Of a DNA stretch of 64,000 bases, positions 33,003-42,526 are shown one piece after another. The position numbers and the translations under genes are program-made. Each line of letters starts with the position of its first letter. The first letter of the stretch is position 1. A model generated the notes under the pieces. It saw nothing but the letters and a program-made list of their open reading frames with translations. It did not search any database and was not told the origin of the DNA. The stretch comes from Bradyrhizobium sp. 164 (lineage in GTDB: Bacteria > Pseudomonadota > Alphaproteobacteria > Rhizobiales > Xanthobacteraceae): positions 248,001 to 312,000 of the forward strand of contig NZ_JADPKA010000050.1 in the NCBI RefSeq assembly GCF_023073715.1. The letters run 5' to 3'.

Positions 33003-33027
33003 CAGGAGTGAACATACAGGAGTGAAC
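33003..33027. repeat. 11-base direct repeat (CAGGAGTGAAC) with a 3-base spacer
   Basis: Copies at 33003-33013 and 33017-33027, separated by ATA. With the duplication at 32920-32951 this marks a slippage-prone segment. Confidence 0.9.
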
Positions 33028-33074
33028 GCCTGGCAACCGGCGTCTCGGATGCGCCGGGTAGCCGCCGAACACCA

Positions 33075-33311
33075 TCATCCAAGGCGCGCTTCACGTTTCG
33101 CGGCGGCGTTGCTCCTCGCCGAATGCACGCGGTAAGCATCGATCGCCCGGTTGGCGAGCATCAACTGCCGGCGCTCCCCGGTTCGAAGCTGCGCTTCAAT
33201 GGCGTCGAGAATGACGTTGGCGCTCTCGTCCGGAGGACCGAGCTCGCCGCTCTTCTCCAGGCAGCTCCAGGCGATGAAAAATGCGCTTTCGACGGTGCAA
33301 CGGATCGACAT
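33075..33311 (-). CDS. Conserved hypothetical protein, 78 residues
   Basis: Begins MSIRCTVESAFFIAWSCLEK and continues SGELGPPDESANVILDAIEA, GERRQLMLANRAIDAYR. Composition and regular helices are protein-like, and as I recall close relatives are common in Bradyrhizobium. No function is known. It stands alone, upstream of the alcohol dehydrogenase region on the same strand. Confidence 0.68.
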   Translation of the reverse strand: MSIRCTVESAFFIAWSCLEKSGELGPPDESANVILDAIEAQLRTGERRQLMLANRAIDAYRVHSARSNAAAKREARLG

Positions 33312-33386
33312 GCGCTGCCAACGCGGCGCGGCCGCAGGTGTTCCGTACGGGCGGGCGAGACTTGCGTCAGGCCCGTCGCGCTTCGG

Positions 33387-34445
33387 TCAGTTCTTGAGCA
33401 CGATGCGGCCGACCACCTTGCCGGCGCGGAGCTCGTCGATCCATTTCTGGACCTCGCCCATCGGCTCCTCGCGCATCGGCGTCGGTTTGATCTTGCCGGC
33501 GCGTGCCAGCGCCATCAACTCGTGGGCTTCCGCGAGGGTGCCGACCATGAAGCCCTCGATGGTCATGCGCTTGTAGACCCATTGCACCATCGGCAGCGTG
33601 AACTGGCCGCCCATGAGGCCGGAGACGACGATCTTGCCGCCGCGCGCGGCAACCGCGACGGCAAACGCCATCGATTTCTCGTTGCCGGCGAAATCGACGA
33701 TCTCGTCGAAACCGCCCTCGCTCTCCTTGAGGATGCGCTTGATCACGTCGGGCTCCGCCGGATCGTAGGCGTTAGCGGCGCCGTTCTTCAGCGCGGTGTC
33801 GCGAGCGGCCGGTGAGAGGTCGGCGACCGTAATCGGCTGCTTGAACATCGCCTGCGCGAACGACAGGCCCATCATGCCGACGCCGCCGAGCCCGATCAGC
33901 AGGAGGTTACGCTGGCGCGGACGGTCGACCAGGCGCTTGAGCGCGCCGTAGGCGGTCACGCCGGAGCACATCAACGTCGCGGCCTGGTTGACGGGCAGGG
34001 GATCGTAATCGAGCAGATACTTGGCGTCGGGCACCAGCACATGGGTGGCAAAGCCGCCGTCGATGGAGACGCCGAGGAAGCGCTGCTTGACGCAGAGATT
34101 CTCGTCGCCGTTCTGGCAGTCGCGGCACTGGCCGCAGCCGATCCACGGGAATACCGCCTTCTTCGCGCCGACGAGTCCGGCAGGAACGTCGGCGCCGACT
34201 TCGTCGACGACGCCGGCGATCTCATGGCCGAGCGTGAAGGGCAGCGTCATGCCGCGCGTGGTGTCGAGCTTCTTGCCGCCGCCGAGATCGGCATTGCCAT
34301 CCTGGATATGCAGGTCGGAGTGGCAGAGGCCGCAGCGCTCGATGCGCACCAGGACCTCGCGACCTTGCGGCTTGGGCGTTTCGACGATGGTCTCACACAA
34401 GGGCGCGTCGAACTTGACCAGGGACTGCCTGCGCATCAGCGCCAT
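33387..34445 (-). CDS. Zinc-dependent alcohol dehydrogenase
   Basis: 352 residues, MDR superfamily. Catalytic zinc ligands Cys41 (GLCHSD) and His74-Glu75 (TLGHEIAG) are intact. The structural zinc set Cys104, Cys107, Cys110 and Cys118 (CGQCRDCQNGDENLC) is complete. The cofactor loop is LIGLGGVGMMGLSFA. Oxidises alcohols with NAD(P). A half-copy of a dispersed hairpin element lies about 50 bases before its start. Substrate unknown. Confidence 0.9.
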   Translation of the reverse strand: MALMRRQSLVKFDAPLCETIVETPKPQGREVLVRIERCGLCHSDLHIQDGNADLGGGKKLDTTRGMTLPFTLGHEIAGVVDEVGADVPAGLVGAKKAVFPWIGCGQCRDCQNGDENLCVKQRFLGVSIDGGFATHVLVPDAKYLLDYDPLPVNQAATLMCSGVTAYGALKRLVDRPRQRNLLLIGLGGVGMMGLSFAQAMFKQPITVADLSPAARDTALKNGAANAYDPAEPDVIKRILKESEGGFDEIVDFAGNEKSMAFAVAVAARGGKIVVSGLMGGQFTLPMVQWVYKRMTIEGFMVGTLAEAHELMALARAGKIKPTPMREEPMGEVQKWIDELRAGKVVGRIVLKN

Positions 34446-34498
34446 ATTCTTTCCTCCGAAATTACCGCTAAAACGTTTGGCGCTTTAGCCGATTGCTT

Positions 34499-34534
34499 GA
34501 GCATGATCTGTTTGGGAAAACCGCTTCACACCTT
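34499..34534. repeat. Left half of a dispersed hairpin element
   Basis: Starts with arm GAGCATGATC and contains GGAAAACCGCTTCACACCTT (34515-34534), identical to 49484-49503. The right arm is missing here. See the complementary half at 49481-49517. Confidence 0.7.
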
Positions 34535-34561
34535 GCGCTAACGCGGCCCTTCGCGTTGGGA

Positions 34562-35419
34562 TCACGCTGCTTCGCTTCGTATATTGGCCAATTCACGGGC
34601 CATGGCAACAAAGCCGGCAATCGGAATGGTCTCCGCACGCCGCGTCGCATCGACGCCGGCAGCTTGCGCGAGCCGCGCGGGATCGACGCCAAGCGATTTC
34701 AGGCTTTGCCGCAGCATCTTGCGGCGCTGGCCGAAAGCTGCGGCTGCGACCTGTTCGAGCAGCCGGCGATCACAGGCAAGTGGGTGTGCACGCGGCTTAA
34801 GGCGCACCACGGAGGAGGTGACCTTCGGCGGCGGCACGAAGGCTGACGGCGAAATGTCGAACAGGATTTTGGTCTCGCAGCGCCAGTTGGCGAGCACGCC
34901 GAGCCGGCCATAGGCCTCCTCGTCCTCGCACGCAACGATGCGCTCGCCGACCTCGCGCTGGAACATCAGCACCATCGTCTCGTACCAGGGTGGCCAGGGC
35001 TCGGTGGTGAGCCAGTTGATCAGCAGCTGGGTTGCGATGTTGTAGGGCAGGTTGGCGACGATTTTTGCTCTTTCGCCATCGAGCAGCGGACGCGGGTCGA
35101 AGGTCATGGCATCGCCATGCACGATCTCAAGCCGGCCGGGATAGCGCGCGGCGATATCCCCAAGCGCCGGGATCGCGCGCTCGTCATGCTCGATGGCGAT
35201 GACGCGCCTCGCGCCGAGCGCGAGCAAAGCGCGCGTCAGCCCGCCCGGGCCGGGGCCGATCTCGACGATGGTGGAGTCCTCGAGCGGCGCGGCGGCGCGC
35301 GCGATGCGCGCGGTGAGGTTGAGGTCGAGCAGAAAGTTCTGGCCGAGCGATTTGCGGGCCGACAGCGCATGCTGGCGGATGACCTCGCGCAGCGGCGGGA
35401 GGTCGTCGATCGCGTTCAT
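34562..35419 (-). CDS. rsmA: 16S rRNA dimethyladenosine transferase
   Basis: 285 residues. SLGQNFLLDLNLTARIARAA, the SAM motif VEIGPGPGGLTRALLALGA, and the catalytic NLPYNIATQLLINWL are diagnostic of RsmA/KsgA. It dimethylates two adjacent adenines of 16S rRNA helix 45. Its start overlaps the pdxA stop (TGATG), so the two are coupled. Confidence 0.96.
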   Translation of the reverse strand: MNAIDDLPPLREVIRQHALSARKSLGQNFLLDLNLTARIARAAAPLEDSTIVEIGPGPGGLTRALLALGARRVIAIEHDERAIPALGDIAARYPGRLEIVHGDAMTFDPRPLLDGERAKIVANLPYNIATQLLINWLTTEPWPPWYETMVLMFQREVGERIVACEDEEAYGRLGVLANWRCETKILFDISPSAFVPPPKVTSSVVRLKPRAHPLACDRRLLEQVAAAAFGQRRKMLRQSLKSLGVDPARLAQAAGVDATRRAETIPIAGFVAMARELANIRSEAA

Positions 35420-36444
35420 CAGAGGTTCGCAGCCGCCATGCGGCTGGCGAGCCGAAGCGCGGCGATCAGGCTTGCCGGATTGGCCCTGCCGGTGCCGGCG
35501 ATGTCGAAGGCGGTGCCGTGATCGGGCGAGGTGCGGATAAAGGGCAGGCCGAGCGTGACGTTGACGGCGTCGTCGAAAGCGACCGTCTTGATCGGGATCA
35601 GCGCCTGGTCGTGATACATGCAGACGGCGCAGTCATAGGTCTGTCGCGCGGCCTCGTGGAACATGGTGTCGGCAGGCAATGGACCCCTGGCTTCGATGCT
35701 CTCGTTGCGCAGCGCCTTCAGCGCCGGCGCGATGATGGTCTGCTCCTCGTGGCCGAGCGAGCCGTCCTCGCCGGCGTGCGGATTGAGGCCGGAGACTGCG
35801 ATGCGCGGCCTCGTGATGCCGAAGCGGGATTTGAGCTCGGTCGCAACGATTCGAACGGTCGAGGCGATCAATTCGCTCGTGAGTTGGGCCAGCGCCTCGC
35901 GCAGCGAAACGTGGATGGTCACGGGCACCACGGCGAGCTGCGGCGACCACAGCATCATCACGGGCTGCGGGACGTGGCCGTCCGTCGCGGCGAGCTCGGC
36001 GAGGTATTCGGTGTGGCCGGGATGACGGAATCCTGCGCGGTAGAGCACGCTTTTGGCGATCGGATTGGTGACGACGGCGCCGGCGCGGCCCTCGCGGACG
36101 TCGGTGACCGCCTGGCGGATCGAGGCGAGCGCGGCCGGCGCGCTCGATGCGTCGGGCTTGCCGGGCTCGGCCGTGGCGTGCTCGCCGGTGGCAACCACTG
36201 GCAGGGCGTCCGCGAAGGCGGCGTTGGCCTCACTGGGGTTCACCGCGGCAATGCTGATGTCGGCGCCGAGCGCCTTGGCGCGCCGGGCGATCAGCGCCTC
36301 GTCGCCGAGCAGGTAGAAGGCGGGCAGGTTCAGCTCACGGCGCCTGAGCCAGGCCGCGATGGTGATGTCGGGGCCGATGCCGGCGGGCTCCCCCAGGGTC
36401 AGGGCGAGGGGTTTTGCTGGGCGCGCTGAGGAGGGCTCGGCCAT
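35419..36444 (-). CDS. pdxA: 4-hydroxythreonine-4-phosphate dehydrogenase
   Basis: 341 residues from ATG 36442-36444 (MAEPSSARPAKPLALTLGEP), which shares one base with the upstream stop. GEPAGIGPD, GHTEYLAELA (metal His) and SGLNPHAGEDG (metal His, Asp) are family signatures. It acts in pyridoxal phosphate synthesis. The surA-pdxA-rsmA order is conserved with E. coli. Confidence 0.95.
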   Translation of the reverse strand: MAEPSSARPAKPLALTLGEPAGIGPDITIAAWLRRRELNLPAFYLLGDEALIARRAKALGADISIAAVNPSEANAAFADALPVVATGEHATAEPGKPDASSAPAALASIRQAVTDVREGRAGAVVTNPIAKSVLYRAGFRHPGHTEYLAELAATDGHVPQPVMMLWSPQLAVVPVTIHVSLREALAQLTSELIASTVRIVATELKSRFGITRPRIAVSGLNPHAGEDGSLGHEEQTIIAPALKALRNESIEARGPLPADTMFHEAARQTYDCAVCMYHDQALIPIKTVAFDDAVNVTLGLPFIRTSPDHGTAFDIAGTGRANPASLIAALRLASRMAAANL

Positions 36445-37385
36445 CAGCGGTTGCGATATTCGATCATCGCCGCTTTGCGGAGCTCTTCGAGATAGGCCTT
36501 TTGGGTCTTCTCGTACTTCTCCTGATACATCTTCTCGCGGACCTCGCGCTTCTTCGGCGTGTCGATCATGGTCGGCTTGCGCGCGCACAGCACCACCATC
36601 TCGATGCCAGCCTTGGTCACTTCGGGCGCGGTGAGGTGGCCGATCGGCGTGTCGTCGAGCACCTTGCGCAGCGCCTCGGGCAGTTCTGCGGTGGTCTTGG
36701 TGACGGTGTCGCGGATGGTGGCGTTCGGTGTCGAGCGGAACAGCGAGTTGGCTTCCTCGCAGCTTCCGACGCGCGCGCGGTAGGTGTCCGCTTCCTTCTT
36801 CCGTGTTTCCACGAACGCCGGCGACGAGCCGCGCGGCACGATCAACACGATCGGCTGCATCTTGTATTCGGTGCCCTCGACCTGAAGCTTGTCGCCGGTC
36901 TGGGCCTGCACGGCCTGCGCGACGTCGCGCTCGCCGACCTGGAGGCGCTCCTTGTAGCGGCCGCGGACGAGGCTGGTCCAGACCATCTCGGCCTTCATGC
37001 GGCCCTTCAGCGTCTCGGGGCGGACGCCCTTGGATTCGAGCGACTTGGTAAGCTGGTCCGGCGTGATGCGCATGCGCTGCGCCATCCCCTCATAGGACTG
37101 GTTGATGTCGGAGACGCCGGGATCGACCCCGTACTTCTTGCCTTCCTTCATCTTCACCTTGTCGTCGATCAGCTCGTTGATGACCTGCTCGCGGCTCGGG
37201 GTCTTCTGCGTCGTGAGCTGGTCGAGCTTGGAGCGCTGCTCGATGTCGAAATCGGTGATGGGATCGCCATTGACCATGACGACGATGTTCTGCCCCCGCG
37301 CCGGCGCACCGGCCAGGAACAGGGCGGCGAGGACGAGAAGGAGGCGGAAGATCGGCAACGGAATCGTCATGGTTATCGCTCGCAT
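36444..37385 (-). CDS. surA: SurA-like periplasmic chaperone / peptidyl-prolyl isomerase
   Basis: 313 residues from ATG 37383-37385; a start 5 codons later is possible. The signal peptide is LPIFRLLLVLAALFLAG. The SurA N-terminal chaperone domain (VNGDPITDFDIEQRSKLDQL, ELIDDKVKMKEGKKYG) is clear, and a rotamase-like C-terminal part is divergent. SurA assists outer membrane protein folding, fitting its place next to lptD, a main client. Confidence 0.9.
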   Translation of the reverse strand: MRAITMTIPLPIFRLLLVLAALFLAGAPARGQNIVVMVNGDPITDFDIEQRSKLDQLTTQKTPSREQVINELIDDKVKMKEGKKYGVDPGVSDINQSYEGMAQRMRITPDQLTKSLESKGVRPETLKGRMKAEMVWTSLVRGRYKERLQVGERDVAQAVQAQTGDKLQVEGTEYKMQPIVLIVPRGSSPAFVETRKKEADTYRARVGSCEEANSLFRSTPNATIRDTVTKTTAELPEALRKVLDDTPIGHLTAPEVTKAGIEMVVLCARKPTMIDTPKKREVREKMYQEKYEKTQKAYLEELRKAAMIEYRNR

Positions 37386-37438
37386 GTCAGCCGCGCCGAG
37401 CCTGTGGTGGGGCAAGCGCGGCCGGCACTTCAAACCGC

Positions 37439-39925
37439 TCACTGGAGGCCCGAGGAACCGCTGGTCGTCGAAGAGGTCGCCAGCGTGCGCAGGCCGATCT
37501 GGAACATGAACGCGTGGCTCAGAACGGGCGGTGCGGATCCCGCGGAATAGCTATAGGAAGTTACATAGTTCGCCGCCAGCACGAAGCAATCGTCGACATA
37601 GCCGGCCCCGAGCACATACTGATTGATCTTGTTGGCCTCGAGATCCCAGCGGGCCGAGCCCGACACCACCCAGTTGGCGGCGACCTTCAGCGAGCCTGTC
37701 GTCAGGATGCCCTCACGGCGGGTCAGGTAGCCGAGTTCCGGCTGCGCTGCGTAATTGCCGTACAGCATGCTGACTGACCAGCGATTGAAATTGGCGCGGC
37801 CTTCCGCCTCGAAACGCTGGACGTTCCAGGTCTGCTCGTCCATGCGGGAGCGGACGCTGAACGTATACGTGCTGTTGGGTGAGTAGCTGGCGCTCGTGAC
37901 GTAATCGGAGCGCGGCTTGTCGAGGCCGGAATTGAGACCGGTATTGAGGGTGTCCTGGACCGTAAAGGAGTTCAGGCCGAACAGGTGGTAGGACTGGCCG
38001 AACAGCACCTTGACGGCACCGCCCTTGTCGAACTGCGTGGTGGATTGCACGCCGACATTGGCGCGGCCACCGCCCTCGACGCGATCGTAGCCGGAGAACT
38101 TGTCGACGCTGAACAGGTTCGAGGCGTCGAACACCATGCTCTGGGCGTCCTCGTTCGGGAGCTTGCCGGCATAGGTCTCGTTCGGCCGGATGATGATCTG
38201 TGCGATCGGCTCGATAGTGGTCGAGCCCCAGGGCTGAATGTTGATGAAGGGGTAGCGGTATTCCAGGCCCACGGTCGGCATCAGGCGGAACGCCTGGGTG
38301 TCGCCGACGGGCAGGTAGTTCGACACGCCCGGCTGGTTGGAGACCGAGGAATTGATCGCATCTGCGCGCAGGCTGGCGAACGGCGTCCAGATCTGGCCGA
38401 ACGGATCGGTGAAGGACTTGCGCCACTGCGCTTCAGCGGTGAGGCGGGTGTAGGTGCCGGGGAAGCCGCGCAGGAGGCACTGCGAGGGCGTACGGGCCAG
38501 CGGATCGGCCGATGCCGTCGTGCACAGGCTGCTGGTATTGGCGACCGTCGTGATCGGATCGAACACCGCTCCGTCACGCGACAGGTTCACGAAATTGGTC
38601 TTGTAGCTGAACTCGCCGCCGAAAACGGGATAGTTGAGCACGTTCGAATAGTCGATCACCGGATAGACGATCGGCACCTGGCTCTGGTTACCCGAATAGC
38701 TCAGCCAGTACATCGTGCGCGCATCGAAGAAGCTGCGATTGCCGACGCCGGTCAGATAGAGCTGCGACAGCGCTTCCGTCGGCAGCAGCAGGAACGAGCC
38801 GAGCGGGTCGCGGTATTGATAGAGCCGGTAGTCCGAGAAGAAATAATAGTCGGACATCAGGACGCCGTCCCAACCCCAGACCCATTTGTCGTTCAGCGCG
38901 AACTGGCCCTTGGTGTCGACCGCGCCGCGGAACTGACGGTCGCCGGGCTGCCCGGCGAACGCTCCGGGATCGAGCTGGTCGATGCCATAAGCGCGGATCT
39001 GGTAGGCGCCGTCGATCAGGCGCTGCCGGAATTCGCCCTGCAGCATCACGCCCTGCCGCGTCATGAAGCGGGGGGTGATAGTTGCGTCCATGTCGGGCGC
39101 GATCGCCCAATAATAGGGAATTTCGGCGCCGAAGCCGGTGTTCGTCGTGCCCGGGAAATAGCCCGGCATCAGGAAACCGGACTTGCGCTTCACCGTCGGG
39201 TCGGGCGTCGAGAAATAGGGCATGTAGGCGAGCGGCACGCCGAAGAATTCGAGCTGTGCCGTCTCGAAATACAGCATCTTCTCCTGCTGGTCGTGGATGA
39301 TGCGCGCGCCCTTCACCTGCCACAGCGGCGGCTTCTTCGGATCGTCCTTACACGGTGCGCAGGCGGTGTAGACGCCGTTCTCGAACACCGTGTAATTGCC
39401 GCTGGAGCGGTCAGCGCGGCTCGCGGCCATGCGGGTCTGGTCGGCGGTATCCACGCGCAGCGAATCGACGAAACCGTCGCGGTAATCGTCGGAGAGATCC
39501 ATGATCTCGGCATAGGTGATCTTGCCGTCGGCATCCGTCATGCGGATGTTGCCTTCGGCATGGAGCCGCTTGGTCTTCTGGTCGTAAATGACCCTATCGG
39601 CCTCGACGCTGGTGCCGTTGTAGAACAGCTGGACGTTACCGACCGCGGAGACGCGCGAATTGTTGTAGTCGTAGTCGACCTCGGTCGCCTGCACCAGCAT
39701 CTGGTTGTCGTTGGGGCCCCTCTGCGGCTTCGGACGCGGTGGCAACGGATTATAGGTGTACTGGGCGGAGGCGGGCATCACTGCAGCAAGGTCGATCACC
39801 GCGCCGAGCGAAGCGGCAGCGGCGACTGCGAGCAGAAGCCTGCGAACGGACCAGCCGCGCCCGTTCGCGCGCACCAATGTGCGCCGCGTCGAACGAGACA
39901 CGAGCCCTCGGTGGACGGCAGTCAC
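37439..39925 (-). CDS. lptD: LPS-assembly outer membrane protein LptD
   Basis: 828 residues. The GTG at 39923-39925 is chosen as start because AGGAGGA precedes it and it overlaps the lptG stop by one base (TAGTG). After the signal region (LLLAVAAAASLGAV, cut near ASAQ) comes an OstA/LptA-like jellyroll (LVQATEVDYDYNNSRVSAVG), then the large beta-barrel. A Cys pair (CAPC near residue 195) and later cysteines could form disulfides. It inserts LPS into the outer leaflet. Confidence 0.94.
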   Translation of the reverse strand: MTAVHRGLVSRSTRRTLVRANGRGWSVRRLLLAVAAAASLGAVIDLAAVMPASAQYTYNPLPPRPKPQRGPNDNQMLVQATEVDYDYNNSRVSAVGNVQLFYNGTSVEADRVIYDQKTKRLHAEGNIRMTDADGKITYAEIMDLSDDYRDGFVDSLRVDTADQTRMAASRADRSSGNYTVFENGVYTACAPCKDDPKKPPLWQVKGARIIHDQQEKMLYFETAQLEFFGVPLAYMPYFSTPDPTVKRKSGFLMPGYFPGTTNTGFGAEIPYYWAIAPDMDATITPRFMTRQGVMLQGEFRQRLIDGAYQIRAYGIDQLDPGAFAGQPGDRQFRGAVDTKGQFALNDKWVWGWDGVLMSDYYFFSDYRLYQYRDPLGSFLLLPTEALSQLYLTGVGNRSFFDARTMYWLSYSGNQSQVPIVYPVIDYSNVLNYPVFGGEFSYKTNFVNLSRDGAVFDPITTVANTSSLCTTASADPLARTPSQCLLRGFPGTYTRLTAEAQWRKSFTDPFGQIWTPFASLRADAINSSVSNQPGVSNYLPVGDTQAFRLMPTVGLEYRYPFINIQPWGSTTIEPIAQIIIRPNETYAGKLPNEDAQSMVFDASNLFSVDKFSGYDRVEGGGRANVGVQSTTQFDKGGAVKVLFGQSYHLFGLNSFTVQDTLNTGLNSGLDKPRSDYVTSASYSPNSTYTFSVRSRMDEQTWNVQRFEAEGRANFNRWSVSMLYGNYAAQPELGYLTRREGILTTGSLKVAANWVVSGSARWDLEANKINQYVLGAGYVDDCFVLAANYVTSYSYSAGSAPPVLSHAFMFQIGLRTLATSSTTSGSSGLQ

Positions 39926-41022
39926 TATCCGTCCTCCTGATAGAGCAAGGCCAAAAAGCCGGTGAGGCCGCCCACCACAACGGGCAACCACGCCGCAGCG
40001 ATCGGATGCATCAACTCAGCCTTGCTCAAATCCTCAGTTACTTTCGACAGGACGTAGAGCAGAAAGCCTGCGCCCACGCCACTCAAAACCATCTTCTGCA
40101 CGCCGCCCATCCGGAAGAAGCGCAACGACACGGAGGCCGCCAGCATCACCATGGCCGCCAGCAAAAACGGCTGTGCCAGAAGCTTCTGATACTGGAGTCG
40201 GTATCCTGCTGTCGCGAAGCCCGAGCTTTCGGAGGAGCGGATGTAGCTCGGTAGTTGCCAAAAGGACACAGTCTCTGGTGTGGAAAAGCTGTTGCGGACC
40301 TGCGCCTCGGTCAATGTCGTCGGGATCTCGAGGCGGGCCTGGTCGACTGGCGGGGAGTCCAGCGAGAAGCGGCGGACGCCCTTGAACAGCCAACGGCCAG
40401 CCTCCAGCGTCGCCTCGCGCGCTTCGATCCGTTCCTTGAAGTGCTGCTCCGTATCAAACCGGAACAGCGTGAGGCCGGTGAGCCGGACGCCCTGCTGCTC
40501 GCTGCGCGCCGCATTGATAATGGTCTGGCCGTCGCTGGTCACCTGATTGAGCCAGAAGCCGGACGCATCCTGGATGCCGCCGCCGGGCGCCGAGCCGAAC
40601 AGCTCCGCCTCCATGCGCTTGGAGAGTTCGCGCAAGTTGGCCGACATCGGATTGTAGGCGACGGTGGCGATCACCCCGATCAGGAGCGCGCTGCCGAGCG
40701 CCGGCGAGATGAACTGCCAGGCGGAAATGCCGGCAGCGCGCGCGACCACGAGCTCGAGCCGGCGGGAGAGCGCGAGATAGCAGGTCATCGCGCCGATCAG
40801 CATGCAGAACGGCGTCAGCTTCTCCAGGAGCTGCGGCACCCGGAACAGCGAGGTCTCGGCCACCATGATCGCCGAGGCGGATGCAAGGCCGGAGGTCTTG
40901 CGCACCATCTCGATGTAGTCGACCAGCACCAGCAGCAGGAAGATGCTGGCGAACACGCCGAGCGCGGCGACCACGAAGCGGCCGGCGAAATAGCGCCCGA
41001 GCGTGTTGGTGAGCATGCTCAT
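39925..41022 (-). CDS. lptG: LPS export ABC permease LptG
   Basis: 365 residues from ATG 41020-41022, overlapping the lptF stop by ATGA. Membrane helices flank a large periplasmic jellyroll domain (about 100-260). Conserved segments LVLVDYIEMVRKTSG and ELSKRMEAELFG match the YjgP/YjgQ family. With LptF and LptB it extracts LPS from the inner membrane. Confidence 0.94.
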   Translation of the reverse strand: MSMLTNTLGRYFAGRFVVAALGVFASIFLLLVLVDYIEMVRKTSGLASASAIMVAETSLFRVPQLLEKLTPFCMLIGAMTCYLALSRRLELVVARAAGISAWQFISPALGSALLIGVIATVAYNPMSANLRELSKRMEAELFGSAPGGGIQDASGFWLNQVTSDGQTIINAARSEQQGVRLTGLTLFRFDTEQHFKERIEAREATLEAGRWLFKGVRRFSLDSPPVDQARLEIPTTLTEAQVRNSFSTPETVSFWQLPSYIRSSESSGFATAGYRLQYQKLLAQPFLLAAMVMLAASVSLRFFRMGGVQKMVLSGVGAGFLLYVLSKVTEDLSKAELMHPIAAAWLPVVVGGLTGFLALLYQEDG

Positions 41023-42188
41023 GCGATGGCCGGCCGTCTGAACAGCCGCGCGATCCGTGCGTTCGATCTGTTGATGGCCTCCATGAGGCGCGGAGGCGGC
41101 TCGACCACCACGCCGCCGATGATCATCCAGAGCCCGACGCCGATGGCGCCCATGACCATCGCGTATTGCACCAGCACCGCCCCCGGCGATTTCACCGCCA
41201 TCACCGAGCAGGCGAAGCCGGCCATGCGCAGGCCGAACACCGCGAGGATCGAGGAGCCGATCGAGAAATTGCGGCTTTGGCGGGTGGTGCGAGGCGCACC
41301 CAGGAATGCAAAGGTCAGCACAGCAAAGGCGAAGGGATAGATCGGCGCCAGGATGCTGTCGTGCAGGGCCGAACGGAACTGGCCGGGAATCTGCTTGTAG
41401 ACCGGATCGTCCTCGGACGGCGAGAACAGCTCCCAGAGATAGCGTTCGCGGATGCCGAGGGTGACGTCGCGGCCCTGGCCCGAGAATTTGGACATGTCGA
41501 AGCCATAGCGGCCGAACGCCACCAGCGCCGGGTCGCGCTTGCCGGCTTCGAAGCGCTGGAGATTGCCCGTCTCTAGCACCAGGAACGATCCGGTCTCGTT
41601 CTTCACCACCTCGCCGTGCTCGGCGACGATCGAGACGCGCTCGTTCGGATCGCGGCGATCGTCGATGAAGATGCCGGCGAGGATGCCGCCGGGCTGGCGC
41701 TCGCGGATCCGGATCGTCAGATTCTTGTCGAGCTGGGCGAAGCGGCCGGGTTGGAGAATGTTGGTGAGCACGTCGGCGGTGATCTCGGCGTCCCATTGCT
41801 TGATCCGCCGCATTCCGTCGGGAGCGAGATAGGCCGCGATGAAGGCGACCAGCAGCGCCACCACACAGGTGGCGTAGAAGAACGGATAGAACAGGCGGAA
41901 CGGCGAGAAGCCCGCCGCATTCATCACGATGATCTCGGAATCGGTCGCCAGCTTGTTCAGCGTGTGCGAGATCGCGATCATCAACGCGATCGGCGAGATG
42001 ATCAGGACCAGGGCCGGGATGACGAGGCTGGTGATGCCGAGGAAGGTGAGGATGGTCTGACCCTGGCTCGTCATCAGGTCAATGCCGCGCAACGCCTGCG
42101 TAATCCAGATCACGCCGGTGAGGCTGACCAGGACCAGCGCAAACGACGCGAGCGTCGTGCGGAAGATATACTTATCAATCGACCCCAT
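41019..42188 (-). CDS. lptF: LPS export ABC permease LptF
   Basis: 389 residues, same fold as LptG. It starts MGSIDKYIFRTTLASFALVL with helices at the N-terminus and four near the end. GIDLMTSQGQTILTFLGITSL and the LNKLATDSEIIVMNAAGFSP coupling helix are typical. First gene of lptF-lptG-lptD-surA-pdxA-rsmA; every junction to rsmA is an overlap or a gap of at most about 55 bases. Confidence 0.94.
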   Translation of the reverse strand: MGSIDKYIFRTTLASFALVLVSLTGVIWITQALRGIDLMTSQGQTILTFLGITSLVIPALVLIISPIALMIAISHTLNKLATDSEIIVMNAAGFSPFRLFYPFFYATCVVALLVAFIAAYLAPDGMRRIKQWDAEITADVLTNILQPGRFAQLDKNLTIRIRERQPGGILAGIFIDDRRDPNERVSIVAEHGEVVKNETGSFLVLETGNLQRFEAGKRDPALVAFGRYGFDMSKFSGQGRDVTLGIRERYLWELFSPSEDDPVYKQIPGQFRSALHDSILAPIYPFAFAVLTFAFLGAPRTTRQSRNFSIGSSILAVFGLRMAGFACSVMAVKSPGAVLVQYAMVMGAIGVGLWMIIGGVVVEPPPRLMEAINRSNARIARLFRRPAIA

Positions 42189-42526
42189 GCGCTACCGCAC
42201 GAATCCCACCAAGGCCCCAATGCTGGCTGGAATCCGGCTGCCCGACCCAATCCCGAAACGGGATCCCCAAGGGACGGCCAGCCATCGGTTCCGCCAGCTT
42301 ACTCTCTCACTAGCATCCCTTTGATCCGTCAACAAAATGGCTGCCCCGTGGCACCCTCAATATATGGTTAATATTTCGCTCGTTGTGGCCTGAGGGCCAC
42401 GGCGGCGCTTGGCATCTGGCGGGCTGCTGGCCCATAGTACGAAAACCTCAGTGAATCGCCGTTCAGCTCCGGCCCCTGGCCGGGATCGCGGGACGGCGAA
42501 AAGCCCCACATTTTGGAGGAGTTACC
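42189..42526. other. Divergent promoter region between lptF and pepA
   Basis: 338 bases without a gene. For lptF, TTGACG on the minus strand (42327-42332) is a candidate -35 box. For pepA, TTGGCA and CATAGT with 18-base spacing lie near 42411-42440. GTGGCCTGAGGGCCAC near 42385 is a near-perfect hairpin. GGAGGAG precedes the pepA start. Confidence 0.45.

Larger units (their letters stand above)
32666..33074. other. Gene-poor region with short tandem duplications
   Basis: A frame starting MRILLANVLLLVIAGTDGAR at 32711 ends at 32944 and looks like a signal peptide followed by degenerate sequence. I do not regard it as a supported gene. The right half contains the duplicated segments listed separately. 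Confidence 0.5.

Noticed and set aside
37985..39940. 651-codon open frame antisense to lptD
   Set aside because: Pure shadow of lptD codon bias; lptD is certain.
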